Positions 17,701-26,830 of a DNA stretch of 64,000 nt are shown here, in pieces. The stretch spans positions 5,146,001 through 5,210,000 of the forward strand of contig CAXXLO010000002.1 in NCBI GenBank assembly GCA_963664085.2, given 5' to 3'. Positions within the stretch are counted from its first letter, which is position 1. Each line of letters starts with the position of its first letter. A program made the position numbers and the translations under genes. Under the pieces are notes generated by a model. It saw only the letters and a program-made list of their open reading frames with translations. It was not told where the DNA came from and made no database searches. This DNA is from Bin5 sp022821545 (lineage in GTDB: Bacteria > Chloroflexota > Anaerolineae > Caldilineales > Caldilineaceae).

Positions 17701-18828
17701 TCAAGCCCCCTTCTCAAACCGGTCCGGCCGGAATCGGTCGACAGGGAAATCGGTCGTCCCATCTGCGGCCAGGTCGGCGAGCATCTTTCCCACAAGAGTC
17801 GAGAATTTGAAGCCGTGCCCGGAGAATCCGGCGGCGACCAGCACGTTCGGATTGTTTGGGTGGGCGCCGATGACGAAGTCCCGGTCGGGCGTGTTGGTAT
17901 ACATGCAGGTCGCGCCCTCGACGTAGGTGAATCCGGCGCCGGGCATAATGGTCTCGAGCCATTCTTGCAGGTCATCCCGCTTACCCGGTTCGAGCTGTCG
18001 ATCGACCTGGTCAGGCGATGTTTCAACGCCGAGGCTGTCGTCGGCGGTCTTTACGCCCGGGCCATAGTCGGGAAAGCCGTAGTACTTGGTGTCCATGTCT
18101 CCAAAGACCGGCAGGCGGCCCGGCTGGTAGGGAGCGCGGTGCTTGGGCCGGAAGTAGAATTCCTGTTGACGCGTCACGCGTAACGGGAGAGCAAGATCTT
18201 CGAGGAGCTCGGGAGCCCACGGGCCGGGCAAGATGATCAGTCTGTCGCAGCGAAACCGGCCGGCGGATGTTTCGAGCAGGGGCGTATCCCGGCTGATATC
18301 GACGCGGTGGACGCGGACCTGCTCATGGATAGTCGCGCCGCGGCGTTGCGCCTGTTTCAGGTGCTCCAGGATACAACGGCCAACGTTCAATAGACCGGCC
18401 TGATCGGTAAAGCAGGTGACCGTATCCTGGGGGAGACGCAGCGCAGGGTAGCGGTCGGCAACTTCCCGGGGCGTCGGGCGTTCTATGGGCCTTCGGAGGG
18501 CCTCCATCGCTTCGATACTTCGTTCGATATCTCTGTTGCCGGGGCGAGCGAAGTAGAGCAGACCCGTGAAGTGCATCAGCTTCTCGGCGGCGAGGGAATC
18601 GAGCTCCTGCCAGAGTGGAATGGCCGCTTCTGCGAGTTCTACGTAGAGCGGATGTGGATAGATGTTGCGGAAAATCCTGGAAAAGCCATGTGAACTGCCG
18701 AGGGCGTGGCCGAGCTGGAACTGTTCAATCCCGCCGGCAGGCACGCCGCGTCGGGCAAGGTGATAGAGGGCCGCACTTCCCATGGCGCCCAGGCCAACGA
18801 CGAGGATTTTTGCGTGGCGCATGATCAT
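17701..18828 (-). CDS. Sarcosine oxidase/N-methyl amino acid oxidase-like flavoprotein
   Basis: This protein of about 375 residues belongs to the monomeric sarcosine oxidase (MSOX/SolA) family. It has an FAD-binding motif (VVGLGAMGSAALYHLARRG), the family block SSHGFSRIFRNIY, and near the end ATCMYTNTPDRDFVIG followed by FSGHGFKF. Cys308 in CMYTNTPD matches the cysteine that binds FAD covalently in MSOX. The family oxidises N-methyl or secondary amines to aldehyde and amine, giving H2O2. The ATG at 18828 begins right before the fold; ATG 18873 is an alternative, and neither has a strong ribosome-binding site. It follows the BKACE gene by about 73 bases. Confidence 0.88.
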   Translation of the reverse strand: MIMRHAKILVVGLGAMGSAALYHLARRGVPAGGIEQFQLGHALGSSHGFSRIFRNIYPHPLYVELAEAAIPLWQELDSLAAEKLMHFTGLLYFARPGNRDIERSIEAMEALRRPIERPTPREVADRYPALRLPQDTVTCFTDQAGLLNVGRCILEHLKQAQRRGATIHEQVRVHRVDISRDTPLLETSAGRFRCDRLIILPGPWAPELLEDLALPLRVTRQQEFYFRPKHRAPYQPGRLPVFGDMDTKYYGFPDYGPGVKTADDSLGVETSPDQVDRQLEPGKRDDLQEWLETIMPGAGFTYVEGATCMYTNTPDRDFVIGAHPNNPNVLVAAGFSGHGFKFSTLVGKMLADLAADGTTDFPVDRFRPDRFEKGA

Positions 18829-18901
18829 TGGTTCCGAAAGATGGGAATGAATGGGTTCCTGGTCGGTGGGCATCGCCTGTGGGAGGGCAAGCGCTGCCCG
18901 C

Positions 18902-19846
18902 TCACTCGTCAATGCCCAGCATCCGGCGCGTCTCGTCAATGGTGGCAACGCCGCGACCAAGATCGCTGGCGATGCGCGCAATCCGCGCCACCATCTGCGC
19001 GTTGCTCTGTGCCAGCTCGCCGCGCTGGTAGTGGATACAGTCCTCCAGCCCGGTGCGAACATGGCCGCCGAGAATCATCGACATCACGTTCACGTGGAGC
19101 TCTTCGAGGCCCAGGGCACAGGTCTGGAAGAGGGAGTCCTCGGGCAGGTTGCGCACCATGTAGAGAAAACTGTCCATGCTCGTGTTGATACCGCTCTGCT
19201 GCCCGAAGACTAGCTGCAGGAAGTAGGGTTTTTCCAGGGCGTCGCGCTGGATCAGATAGTCCAGGATGTCGAGATGACCGGGGTGGTAAAGGAACACCTG
19301 CGGCTTGATGCCCCGTTCCCGCAGACGGTGAGCCGTGCGCTCGGAGTCATCGAAGGTTGCGAGCGTGACTTTGCCCGGCCCGCTGCCGCCGCCCGTGTAG
19401 GCTGCGCCGCCGCGAAAGGTCATCGGGCCGGGATTGAAGGCCATGATATCCGGACCGGCCTCGATCGGCGCAGATTTGTAATGATGTGCCGTGCCGACGA
19501 TGTCGCTGCCCACGGTGGTAAAGTCTGCGAAACCCTGCGAGTTGTCCACCAGGATCTGCGGCGCCCTGGCGCGCATCAGATCGTTGATCTCGCGATAGCG
19601 GTCCGCCTCGTGGGAGGCCTGGGTGGGGTCGTCCGCCTGACGTGCGTGGATGTGGATGATGGTTGCGCCTGCTGCAAAGACCTCGGCAGCGGCATCGGCC
19701 TGTTCCTCGGCGGTCACCGGCACGGCCGGATTCTCGCTCTTCTGATGCCCGCCCGTCACGACCGCACTGATGATCACAGGCGGCATGCCCTCGCTGATCC
19801 GTCTGACATACTCGCGTTGGTTCGTGTAATCCCAGGTGACGTCCAT
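18902..19846 (-). CDS. Beta-keto acid cleavage enzyme (BKACE, formerly DUF849)
   Basis: This 314-residue protein matches the family of 3-keto-5-aminohexanoate cleavage enzyme (Kce). IIHIHAR supplies the zinc-binding His65 and His67, preceded by PVTAEEQADAAAEVFAAGAT, and the later GGHVRTGLEDCIH holds the conserved Glu. BKACE enzymes condense a beta-keto acid with acetyl-CoA, releasing acetoacetate or a CoA ester and a new acyl or amine product. Known substrates include 3-keto-5-aminohexanoate and dehydrocarnitine. It is 11 bases from the alcohol dehydrogenase gene, so the two are clearly co-transcribed. A dehydrogenase followed by BKACE suggests oxidation of a beta-hydroxy acid, then cleavage. 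Confidence 0.92.
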   Translation of the reverse strand: MDVTWDYTNQREYVRRISEGMPPVIISAVVTGGHQKSENPAVPVTAEEQADAAAEVFAAGATIIHIHARQADDPTQASHEADRYREINDLMRARAPQILVDNSQGFADFTTVGSDIVGTAHHYKSAPIEAGPDIMAFNPGPMTFRGGAAYTGGGSGPGKVTLATFDDSERTAHRLRERGIKPQVFLYHPGHLDILDYLIQRDALEKPYFLQLVFGQQSGINTSMDSFLYMVRNLPEDSLFQTCALGLEELHVNVMSMILGGHVRTGLEDCIHYQRGELAQSNAQMVARIARIASDLGRGVATIDETRRMLGIDE

Positions 19847-19857
19847 GTCATCGATCC

Positions 19858-20946
19858 TCAGTTCGGTACGATCACGCCCTTGATAAAGCCGTCCAGCTTG
19901 ATTTCACCCCCGGCCGCAAGCACTGCCGTTGCCGCCTCCTCCAGGGTGAAATGATGTGTGACCATCCTCTCGATGGGATAGCGCCGCGACTCAACGACTT
20001 TGATGGCGGCCTGCACCGCGGGCGTGTCGTGCGTATTCACGCCCTGAACGCGCAACTCCTTGACGGGGATCTTGCTGGGAACGATGGCAACCTCTTGCTC
20101 GCCGGTGTTCGAACCGACGACGACAACGCCCAGCGGCCGCGCCAGGTCAAGCGCCAGCGGGAAAGAGGCGGTCGCGCCGGTGAGGTCCACGACTAAATCG
20201 GCCAGCACGCCATCGGTGAGCTCCAGCACCGCCTCGACCGGGTCCTCGCGGTCGAGATTGACGATGTGCGTCGCGCCGAACTGCCGGGACAGCTCGAAAC
20301 GGTGCTCATCCTGACTCAGACCCATCACAATGATCTGCGAGGCACCGGCCTCGTTGGCCGCCAGGATCGCGGCCAAGCCCTGTCCTCCCGGCCCGATGAC
20401 GACGACGTTATCGCCAATCGCGGCCCCGCCCTTTGTGCGCACCCAACGAAGGCCGTTCCCGATGTTGGCGCATGTCATGGCCGCGGCCTCGGCAGGCACG
20501 TCCTCCGCAATGCGATGCACGCGCGAGTTCGGTGCCAGGTACATGTACTGGCTGTATGCGCCCCACAGGTGCGGCGGCACGCTGGAAGGCGTCGTTCCTC
20601 CGTAGCCCCGATGCTCTTTACAGAAGCGATATTCGCCCAGCAAACACCAGCGGCAGTGCCCGCACCCGAAAAGGTGCTCAACGATGACGCGGTCGCCGAC
20701 CTGCACGCCCCAGCGCGCGGCGGCCCGGCTCCCGATCTCCCCGATATGCCCGACAAGCTCATGCCCCATGATGAGCGGAAAGCGCCTCGGATCGGTCCAG
20801 TTGTAGATGCGGGGATCGCTGCCGCAGACGCCGCACATTTCGACTTTCAGCAGGCCGTCGTCCTCGCTGACGGCCGGCAGGTCGAAGGCCCGGACCTCCA
20901 TCTTGCGCGTGGTTAAGACGACCGCGGCGCTCACTTTGCTCGACAA
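19858..20946 (-). CDS. Zinc-dependent alcohol dehydrogenase (MDR family)
   Basis: This 362-residue dehydrogenase of the threonine/sorbitol dehydrogenase type has CGVCGSD with the catalytic zinc Cys41, GHE at 61-63, and four structural-zinc cysteines at 95, 98, 101 and 109 (GCGHCRWCLLGEYRFC). The NAD site is VVVIGPGGQGLAAI. It should oxidise a secondary alcohol to a ketone. The TTG start at 20946 follows GGGTGAGG; an in-frame GTG 12 bases later is possible. It lies between the SDR and BKACE genes. Confidence 0.9.
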   Translation of the reverse strand: MSSKVSAAVVLTTRKMEVRAFDLPAVSEDDGLLKVEMCGVCGSDPRIYNWTDPRRFPLIMGHELVGHIGEIGSRAAARWGVQVGDRVIVEHLFGCGHCRWCLLGEYRFCKEHRGYGGTTPSSVPPHLWGAYSQYMYLAPNSRVHRIAEDVPAEAAAMTCANIGNGLRWVRTKGGAAIGDNVVVIGPGGQGLAAILAANEAGASQIIVMGLSQDEHRFELSRQFGATHIVNLDREDPVEAVLELTDGVLADLVVDLTGATASFPLALDLARPLGVVVVGSNTGEQEVAIVPSKIPVKELRVQGVNTHDTPAVQAAIKVVESRRYPIERMVTHHFTLEEAATAVLAAGGEIKLDGFIKGVIVPN

Positions 20947-20988
20947 GACAGCCTCACCCTTCGCCGTGAAAAAGCATCCAAATGGCAG

Positions 20989-21792
20989 TTAAGGCGCGAA
21001 TCCGCAGGTCAGGCCGCCGTCGACGAGCAGATTGACGCCGGTGATATATTTGGCCTCGTCGGAAGCCAGGAACAGGGCCGCATAGGCGACATCCCAGGCA
21101 TCCCCCATCTTTTTCATCGGGCAGAGGTTGTCGCGCTGCCGGATCATTTCTTCGACGCCCTCGTCGGAATAGGCGTCCTGGAGGCCCTGGGTGATGAAGG
21201 GCGTGTTCATCAGGCCGGGCAAGACGCAGTTCGCCCGTATGCCCTTCTGCGCATACTGCATCGCGATATTCTGCGTCAACTGGTTGATGGCCCCCTTGGA
21301 GGCGTTGTAGGAGACACTCGGATAGCCGGTGTAGCGAATACCGGCTATGGACGAGATGTTGACGATAGCCCCGCCCCCCTGCTTCTCCATGTGCGGGATA
21401 CAGAACTTGCAGGTCAGGAACATCCCTTTCACATTAACAGCCATCAGCCGGTCCCAGTTTTCTTCGCTGATCTCGACCGGTCCGCCGACCTCGATAATGC
21501 CGACATTGTTATGCAGGATGTCGATCCTGCCGTAGGTCATCATGCATGCCTCAGCCATCTCCTCAACGGCATGGGAATCGGTCACATCGGCCTCAAAGGC
21601 GGTACACTCTCCCCCCTCCCGCTCGATGATGCCCTTCGTCTCAGCGGCGGCATCAGGGTTATAGTCAACGAGAAAGACCCTGGCCCCCTCACGAGCATAA
21701 AGTACCGCCGCCGCCTTCCCGTTTCCCCAGCCGGGCCCCACGGAGCCTGCCCCGGTGACGAGAGCAACTTTTCCCTTAACGCGATCTGTCAT
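20989..21792 (-). CDS. Short-chain dehydrogenase/reductase (classical SDR)
   Basis: This 267-residue classical SDR has the cofactor motif VTGAGSVGPGWGNGKAAA (a TGxxxGxG variant with an insertion), HNNVGI (NNAG-like), a catalytic Ser in NISSIAG, Tyr-Lys in YNASK, and the ending ITGVNLLVDGG. GAGGGACTG precedes the ATG. It is the first gene of the seven-gene operon (SDR, ADH, BKACE, flavoprotein, LmbE-like, PhyH, Gfo). Two dehydrogenases in a row suggest successive oxidation steps or two related substrates. Confidence 0.9.
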   Translation of the reverse strand: MTDRVKGKVALVTGAGSVGPGWGNGKAAAVLYAREGARVFLVDYNPDAAAETKGIIEREGGECTAFEADVTDSHAVEEMAEACMMTYGRIDILHNNVGIIEVGGPVEISEENWDRLMAVNVKGMFLTCKFCIPHMEKQGGGAIVNISSIAGIRYTGYPSVSYNASKGAINQLTQNIAMQYAQKGIRANCVLPGLMNTPFITQGLQDAYSDEGVEEMIRQRDNLCPMKKMGDAWDVAYAALFLASDEAKYITGVNLLVDGGLTCGFAP

Positions 21793-22119
21793 CAGTCCCT
21801 CACATGTGGTTTTATCGGACGCTGTAACTACAGTCTCAAAGAGCTCATAGAGTCAGAACCGGCTGTGAACGGCGCCTCGCGAAAGGGCTTCGGATGGACG
21901 CTTGCGGCAGTCAGGGGCGCCACTGCAACTCGCAGCCATTTACTATGTCTTGGGACTGCTTCCGTTTTGGACGAGGGGCTGTTGAACCAGCAGGTCCCAC
22001 AACAGTCTGAGCCTCCATTTGGCATTGTGAGCAGTTCCTTTCCAATAAGAAAAGGGCGGAAGCGCATAGACAGACGCTTTCGCCCTTTTTGCAGTTCAGA
22101 TGAAGCGCCGCCAGGAAAA
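21793..22119. other. Intergenic region upstream of the SDR operon
   Basis: These 327 bases lie between the start of the SDR gene and the end of the repeat lipoprotein gene. They must contain the operon's promoter (minus strand), but I cannot point to convincing boxes. The only clear structure is the terminator at 22050-22089. No gene is supported. Confidence 0.5.
22050..22089 (-). terminator. Rho-independent terminator
   Basis: A 15-base arm (22050-22064) pairs with 22075-22089 with a single mismatch and a 10-base loop. On the minus strand it ends in TTTTCTTATT, a proper U-tract. It lies 30 bases after the stop of the repeat lipoprotein gene. A T5 run on the other side means it could work in both directions. 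Confidence 0.85.
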
Positions 22120-24600
22120 CTACTCCTGATTCAACTCCGCGGTTACGTCCAAATGGGCTCCCACGATCAGGGGAAGGAACTCCTCTGCGAACAGGGTCGA
22201 AATGTTCGGATCCGCCAGGATTTTGGCGACATCTTGCGGAAGGAACGGGCCCGCCAAGTCCAGCGTACGCAGGATCGAAGGCGAATCATAGTGAATGGTG
22301 AGGAGGACTTCCTCGTCGGCGACCACATTCAACTGGTTAGCCGAAGAGGTCAACTCCAACTCCGAGACCTGGAGGCCATCGTAAAGGATCGAGGCGATGT
22401 TTGGAGGCAGCGAGGGCAAGCTTACACCGTTCTCCTGGAAGACGCTGGCAGGAACGCCGCCGACCGACCGAATCTCTGAGCCGTCCAGCATGAGCCTGAG
22501 CGCAAGGACGGGCCGGTACTCGGCATCGATATCGGGTAGTTCCATGCGGACGGCGGTTACGTCGAATGCGGGCGGCACGTCAATTTCGGCAGCCCCATTT
22601 GCCGCGGGAATCGAGAGGGCGACGCCGATATCCGTTTTCTGAAGGAATCCAATTCCTACGTCGAGCACGCCGGGGGGGACGGGAAGCAGTTCACCCACGA
22701 CGCGCTGGACTGTCGCCATTGACTGATCCGTCCACGAAATGACGGGCAGATGGCCGCCGTTCGAGGCCAGATAGAGGCTGGCGTCGATGATGTTCAGGTC
22801 CAGCCTCTGGATGCCCAGGGCCTGCATATCGGTAATGAAGCGCGGCTGCAGGATGGACTGATCTCCCAAAGGGATACCCATCAAAGCGAGCGAGCCGTCC
22901 GCCTTGACTTCGACGGGAAGTGAGTCCAGTTTGGTTTCAGGAGCTTCCTGACCCGCCAGGGCCAGCTGCACATCCAAGCCCGAAGAGAGGACCGGAGGCA
23001 GGTGAGGCAGATACTCGTCTATCGTGCCAATGAAAGCAATCCTGTCGGACAGCGAGGATACCACGACCAGGAGACGGTTGAGAGCCGCTTCGTCGTACTG
23101 CAGTGTCAGCAGGCTGCCGGCATCCCCCACCAGATCAATGCCGCCGGCGGAAGTCGTCAACTGAAGCGAGTCCGATCCTACGCCGCCGACGATATTCATT
23201 ACCAGCGGCGGCAGGCTGACAGGCGGGACCAGGGCGGCGAGGTCCGCGAGTGAAAGCCCCAGCGCTGACTGAACAAAGCCATCCCTGTCGATGGCCGCGC
23301 CGATCTGCAACGCCGGTTCCATCCCTTCGGGGGCCGCCGCGAAGTTGGGGGCCGAAACGTCGAAATCAGGGCTGAATGCCGCGGCGTCGGCTCCCGGCAG
23401 ATCCAGCGAGAGGCCGACATTCGTTTTTGCGAGCAGACTGCGCAGGACCGTGAGGCCGGCGTCCACCATGCCGGGCGACACGCCCATAAGATCAACGGCA
23501 ATATCACCGATTGTGTCCAGCGACGTATCGGTCCACAGAATAGAAGGCAAAGGCTCCTGATTGAGCGCCAGGTACAGACCTTCGGCCTGAATGCTCAGAT
23601 CCAGCCTTTGCGCGTTGGTAGCGCCAAGAATGTCAAGCAGATTGGAGGGCAGAAGGGAGCCCGTTCCCAGTGGAATGCCCCATGCGCCCAACGAGCCGTC
23701 GCCGCCGACAGTGACCGGAATCGTAGGCAGCTGCGTATCAGCGGTCGGTACACCGGTGAAGGAGACAATCACGTCCAGGTCTGCACCGGGCAGCCTGGGA
23801 ATGACCTCGCCGATCATGCCGCCCATGGACGGGTCGACGAACGCGCTGACGATCGGCATGAGGTTATTCAGGCGCTCGGTATCGTAAGCGAGACCGGGCA
23901 GGGCCGTACTGTCCAGCGCGAGATCGATGCCGTTGGGCTGCGTGGCGAGAGAGAACTGCTGGACGCCCAGCGCGTTCAAGATCTGGAGAGCCAGCGGCGG
24001 AAGTTCTACGCCGAGCGATGCCCCCAGAGCCTGCTCGATTTCCGCCAAGGGGATACCTTCGAAGGAGGCTTGGCCGTTTGCGTCGAAGGCCAGACTGGCA
24101 AACTGAAGGGGCCCAATCGTCGTTTCGGCTGCGCTTTCTGCGGAAACCAGCTCTTCGCCCTGCCAGCGGGGAATGTCCTGGCCGGCGGTGGGCAGTATGA
24201 TTATTGCGCCCAAGCCAACCCGCCGCAACCAGGTGAGAGCGTCAGCGCCCTGCGCGGCCCCGGGAACATTGGCCAGAACGCGACCCACAAGGTCGGCCGA
24301 TTCATCACTCCATTTGAGGTAGGGTAGAGGCTCTCCGTTTGCGTGGAGAAAGACACCGTGGTAGCCGATGCGGACTTCCAGAACGTCGACACCTGCAGCG
24401 GCGAACTGATCCAACATCGGTTGCTGAAGAATCGGGGCTGCAGGGAAGCCAAGCACAGTGCCAAAGCCGTTGCCGTCAACTCTGATAGGAACGGACGGGA
24501 GGTTCAGCCAGGTAGAGCCACCGTCACCGCCGCCATTGCAGGCGCCAAGTGCCAGAATAAAGACCAGGATAATGATAAATTTGCGGAGTAAGGCCGGCAC
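22120..24600 (-). CDS. Uncharacterised lipoprotein with three tandem two-part repeats
   Basis: This 826-residue protein has a lipoprotein signal (LLRKFIIILVFILALGAC, lipidated Cys21) and a Gly-rich linker. Residues 33-822 are three copies of a unit of about 260 residues. Each unit has part A (33-139, 291-403, 560-668), with LP.(I/V)PV.V...G......GIPL, QRLDL.I...LYLA and LP.I.WTD.S; and part B (163-284, 427-549, 694-822), with LPPL...I, G...L.L....(G)I.L and L.YD...L..L. I do not recognise the family. The repeats suggest a long extracellular beta-rich or BPI-like binding protein; this is a guess. GTG at 24598-24600 (complement) follows AAAGGAGGC, which fixes the start. It has its own promoter and terminator, so it is a single-gene unit. 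Confidence 0.8.
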   Translation of the reverse strand: MPALLRKFIIILVFILALGACNGGGDGGSTWLNLPSVPIRVDGNGFGTVLGFPAAPILQQPMLDQFAAAGVDVLEVRIGYHGVFLHANGEPLPYLKWSDESADLVGRVLANVPGAAQGADALTWLRRVGLGAIIILPTAGQDIPRWQGEELVSAESAAETTIGPLQFASLAFDANGQASFEGIPLAEIEQALGASLGVELPPLALQILNALGVQQFSLATQPNGIDLALDSTALPGLAYDTERLNNLMPIVSAFVDPSMGGMIGEVIPRLPGADLDVIVSFTGVPTADTQLPTIPVTVGGDGSLGAWGIPLGTGSLLPSNLLDILGATNAQRLDLSIQAEGLYLALNQEPLPSILWTDTSLDTIGDIAVDLMGVSPGMVDAGLTVLRSLLAKTNVGLSLDLPGADAAAFSPDFDVSAPNFAAAPEGMEPALQIGAAIDRDGFVQSALGLSLADLAALVPPVSLPPLVMNIVGGVGSDSLQLTTSAGGIDLVGDAGSLLTLQYDEAALNRLLVVVSSLSDRIAFIGTIDEYLPHLPPVLSSGLDVQLALAGQEAPETKLDSLPVEVKADGSLALMGIPLGDQSILQPRFITDMQALGIQRLDLNIIDASLYLASNGGHLPVISWTDQSMATVQRVVGELLPVPPGVLDVGIGFLQKTDIGVALSIPAANGAAEIDVPPAFDVTAVRMELPDIDAEYRPVLALRLMLDGSEIRSVGGVPASVFQENGVSLPSLPPNIASILYDGLQVSELELTSSANQLNVVADEEVLLTIHYDSPSILRTLDLAGPFLPQDVAKILADPNISTLFAEEFLPLIVGAHLDVTAELNQE

Positions 24601-24689
24601 GAGCCGCCTCCTTTTGGGTGCGAAGCAATAAAATGCAGATAGAAACCTACGGCGCGCCGCGGGCGCGTCAGGCGAACACTGTTGGCACT

Positions 24690-24718
24690 GTTATATCACG
24701 ATTTATTCGGAAAGACAA
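24690..24718 (-). promoter_or_regulatory. Sigma-70-type promoter of the repeat lipoprotein gene
   Basis: On the minus strand, TTGTCT (24713-24718) and TATAAC (24690-24695) are 17 bases apart. They lie about 90 bases upstream of the GTG start, in an AT-rich stretch that contrasts with the surrounding GC-rich sequence. Confidence 0.6.
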
Positions 24719-25045
24719 TGCCGAAAGTTGCACTCTGGTCGTACTTAAACAGAGGTTAGCCTTTATGCCCTGACGGCCCACCGTCTGACTGGTCGAGACG
24801 GTCAATATGCAATGATGTCGGGCACCGTCATAGGCTACCATACATCTTACAATAGGTTACAGAGAGAGACAAAACCGGCATTTGAGACACAGATAGACGC
24901 CCCGGCTTCAGAATGAGGGCGAAAGAGCGACATTATCCGTACTCATTTCGTACTCGTTTTCGCCCATTCCGCTTACGACGAAGCCTGGGGCAGATCGAGG
25001 GCTAGAACTGCAGTGGTTAGTGGTCAGTGGCCAGAACTGCAGGGG
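24719..25045. other. Intergenic stretch with no supported gene
   Basis: These 327 bases separate the lipoprotein promoter from the end of the murE-like gene. They contain short repeats: AGAACTGCAG occurs at about 25003 and again near 25032, and a GTACTCATTTC/GTACTCGTTTTC pair lies near 24935-24960. No frame with family sequence and no strong hairpin was found. Confidence 0.45.
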
Positions 25046-26830
25046 TCAGCGCGATGGGGGCGTGCGAGGGATTTGGGGGGATTTGCGCTGGGGCGGGGAG
25101 AGAGCGGAGAGCATCGCTTCCTGCTCGTTCCAGGGGTACTCAGTCTCGCCATAGCACATACTGCGTTCGTGGCCCTTGCCAAACGAGGCCACGACATCGC
25201 CGGCACGCGCCATCTCCACAGCGAAGCGGATCGCGCCGGCGCGATCGGGAACAACGGCGTAGCGGGGAGAGGGCGCCTGCGGTTGCGTCCCAGTCTTTCC
25301 GGGGCTTTCGTCACGGTTGGACGCCTGCTCGCCTTCAGCTGCAGCGGCGCCTTCGACAATGTCCCGCACGCCGGCCGCGATCTCCCTGTTTATCTCCTCC
25401 AGATCTTCAGTCCGGGGATCTTCCGCGGTGATGACGGTAAAGTCGGCCAGCCGCCCGCTCACCTGTCCCATCAGCCGCCGTTTGCCCCGGTCTCGCAGGC
25501 CCGCGCAGCCAAAGACGGCGATCAATCTGCCGCCGCCATTGCCGGAAGCTCCAGCTACCAGCGGGCGCAGTGTTTCCAACGCCCGTTCCAGGCTGGCAGG
25601 CGAATGGGCGAAGTCCACCACAGCCAGAAAGTCCTGCCCGCAGTCAATACGCTGCATGCGCCCCAGGACAGCGGAGAGAGAGGCAACACCCTTTCGAATC
25701 TGTTCGGGCGGGATACCCAGCGCAAGAGCCGCTGCAGCCGCGCACAGTATATTCGACACATTGAACTCGCCAATCAGCCGGGTTTCCAGCGGCACAGCTC
25801 CGCCCGGCCAGACCAGTTCAAAGCGGGTGGCTTCAGGCAGATACTGGATGCGGCGGGCGTAAACGTCAGCGGTCGGATCAGCTACACTATATGTATAAGC
25901 GCTGACGCCGGCTGCGTGGTTGCGGGCGCTCTCTTCGGCCAGCGCCTCTCGCAAAGGCTGGCAACTGCTGTCATCCAGGTTGAAAACGGCGACGCGGGGC
26001 ACACCCGGCTTGCGCTCGGAATGAAAGAGGCTGCGGAAGAGCAGGAACTTCGCTTCCCGGTACGCTTCGAACGAGCCGTGAATGTCAAGATGCTCGTGGG
26101 TGATGTTCGTGAGCGCGGCCACGTCATAGTCAACGGCCGCCACCCGTTTCTGATCCAGACCGAAACTGGTGCTCTCGACCACGGCGTAACGGCAGCCCGC
26201 AGTACGCATCTGCGCCAGAAACGCCTGCACGGTGGGCGCTTCGGGCGTCGTCACGTGCAGCCCGGTCTCCTGTTCAATGCCGGCGATGCGGGCGCCGACA
26301 GTTGTTATGACACCCACAGCGGCGCTGCGGCTGAGAATCGCCTCCAGTAGCGAGCAGGTCGTCGTTTTGCCGTCAGTGCCAGTGACCCCGATGACGGTCT
26401 GATCGCGGCTGGGGAAACCGTAAAGGGCTGCGCTGAACCAGGCCAGAGCTTCGCGGCCATCAGTCACCTGTATATAAGGCGTGCCGGCGTGCTGCGGCCA
26501 CCAGTTGAGCTCTGCCAGCCGGGACAATGGACGACTGCCCACTACAGCTGCGGCGCCGGCGGCAACGGCCTGGGGAATAAAGCGGTGCCCATCCTGCTGC
26601 AGGCCCTCAACCGCAACAAACAGCGTATGCGCGTCCACCTCCCGGCTGTCCTCGGAAATGCGGCGCACGTTAACCGCCGGCACGGCCGCGTCTCCGGGGA
26701 CGCGCAGACTCTGCGGGAGCGTTGCCAGCAGGCTTGCCAGCTCCTGGGCTTTGCCGTTCGCCGCCATGGGAAGCCCGGCGGCGGCGACTTCGGTCACCGA
26801 TTCAGCAGTCTTTGGGGCACTCGCCGTCAT
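25046..26830 (-). CDS. murE: MurE-type Mur ligase (UDP-MurNAc-tripeptide synthetase)
   Basis: This 594-residue cytoplasmic ligase has the MurE N-domain (ISEDSREVDAHTLFVAVEG), the ATP loop GVTGTDGKTTT at 148-158, TNITHEHLDIHGS, VFGCAGLRDRGKRRLMG and the ending FGKGHE. The motif that selects the third amino acid (DNPR in diaminopimelate enzymes) reads EDPR at 470-473, keeping the Arg. The usual SSHGL block reads STSFGL, with His changed to Phe. The C-terminus carries a low-complexity tail and an insertion around 485-525. No other mur gene is near. Its ATG overlaps the stop of the upstream secreted propeller gene by 4 bases, so the two are translationally coupled. It could be a paralog rather than the main MurE. 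Confidence 0.85.
   Translation of the reverse strand: MTASAPKTAESVTEVAAAGLPMAANGKAQELASLLATLPQSLRVPGDAAVPAVNVRRISEDSREVDAHTLFVAVEGLQQDGHRFIPQAVAAGAAAVVGSRPLSRLAELNWWPQHAGTPYIQVTDGREALAWFSAALYGFPSRDQTVIGVTGTDGKTTTCSLLEAILSRSAAVGVITTVGARIAGIEQETGLHVTTPEAPTVQAFLAQMRTAGCRYAVVESTSFGLDQKRVAAVDYDVAALTNITHEHLDIHGSFEAYREAKFLLFRSLFHSERKPGVPRVAVFNLDDSSCQPLREALAEESARNHAAGVSAYTYSVADPTADVYARRIQYLPEATRFELVWPGGAVPLETRLIGEFNVSNILCAAAAALALGIPPEQIRKGVASLSAVLGRMQRIDCGQDFLAVVDFAHSPASLERALETLRPLVAGASGNGGGRLIAVFGCAGLRDRGKRRLMGQVSGRLADFTVITAEDPRTEDLEEINREIAAGVRDIVEGAAAAEGEQASNRDESPGKTGTQPQAPSPRYAVVPDRAGAIRFAVEMARAGDVVASFGKGHERSMCYGETEYPWNEQEAMLSALSPPQRKSPQIPRTPPSR

Noticed and set aside
25013..26350. A plus-strand reading frame of 445 codons across the murE gene
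   Set aside because: It is antisense to a Mur ligase with a clear ATP loop and other motifs.
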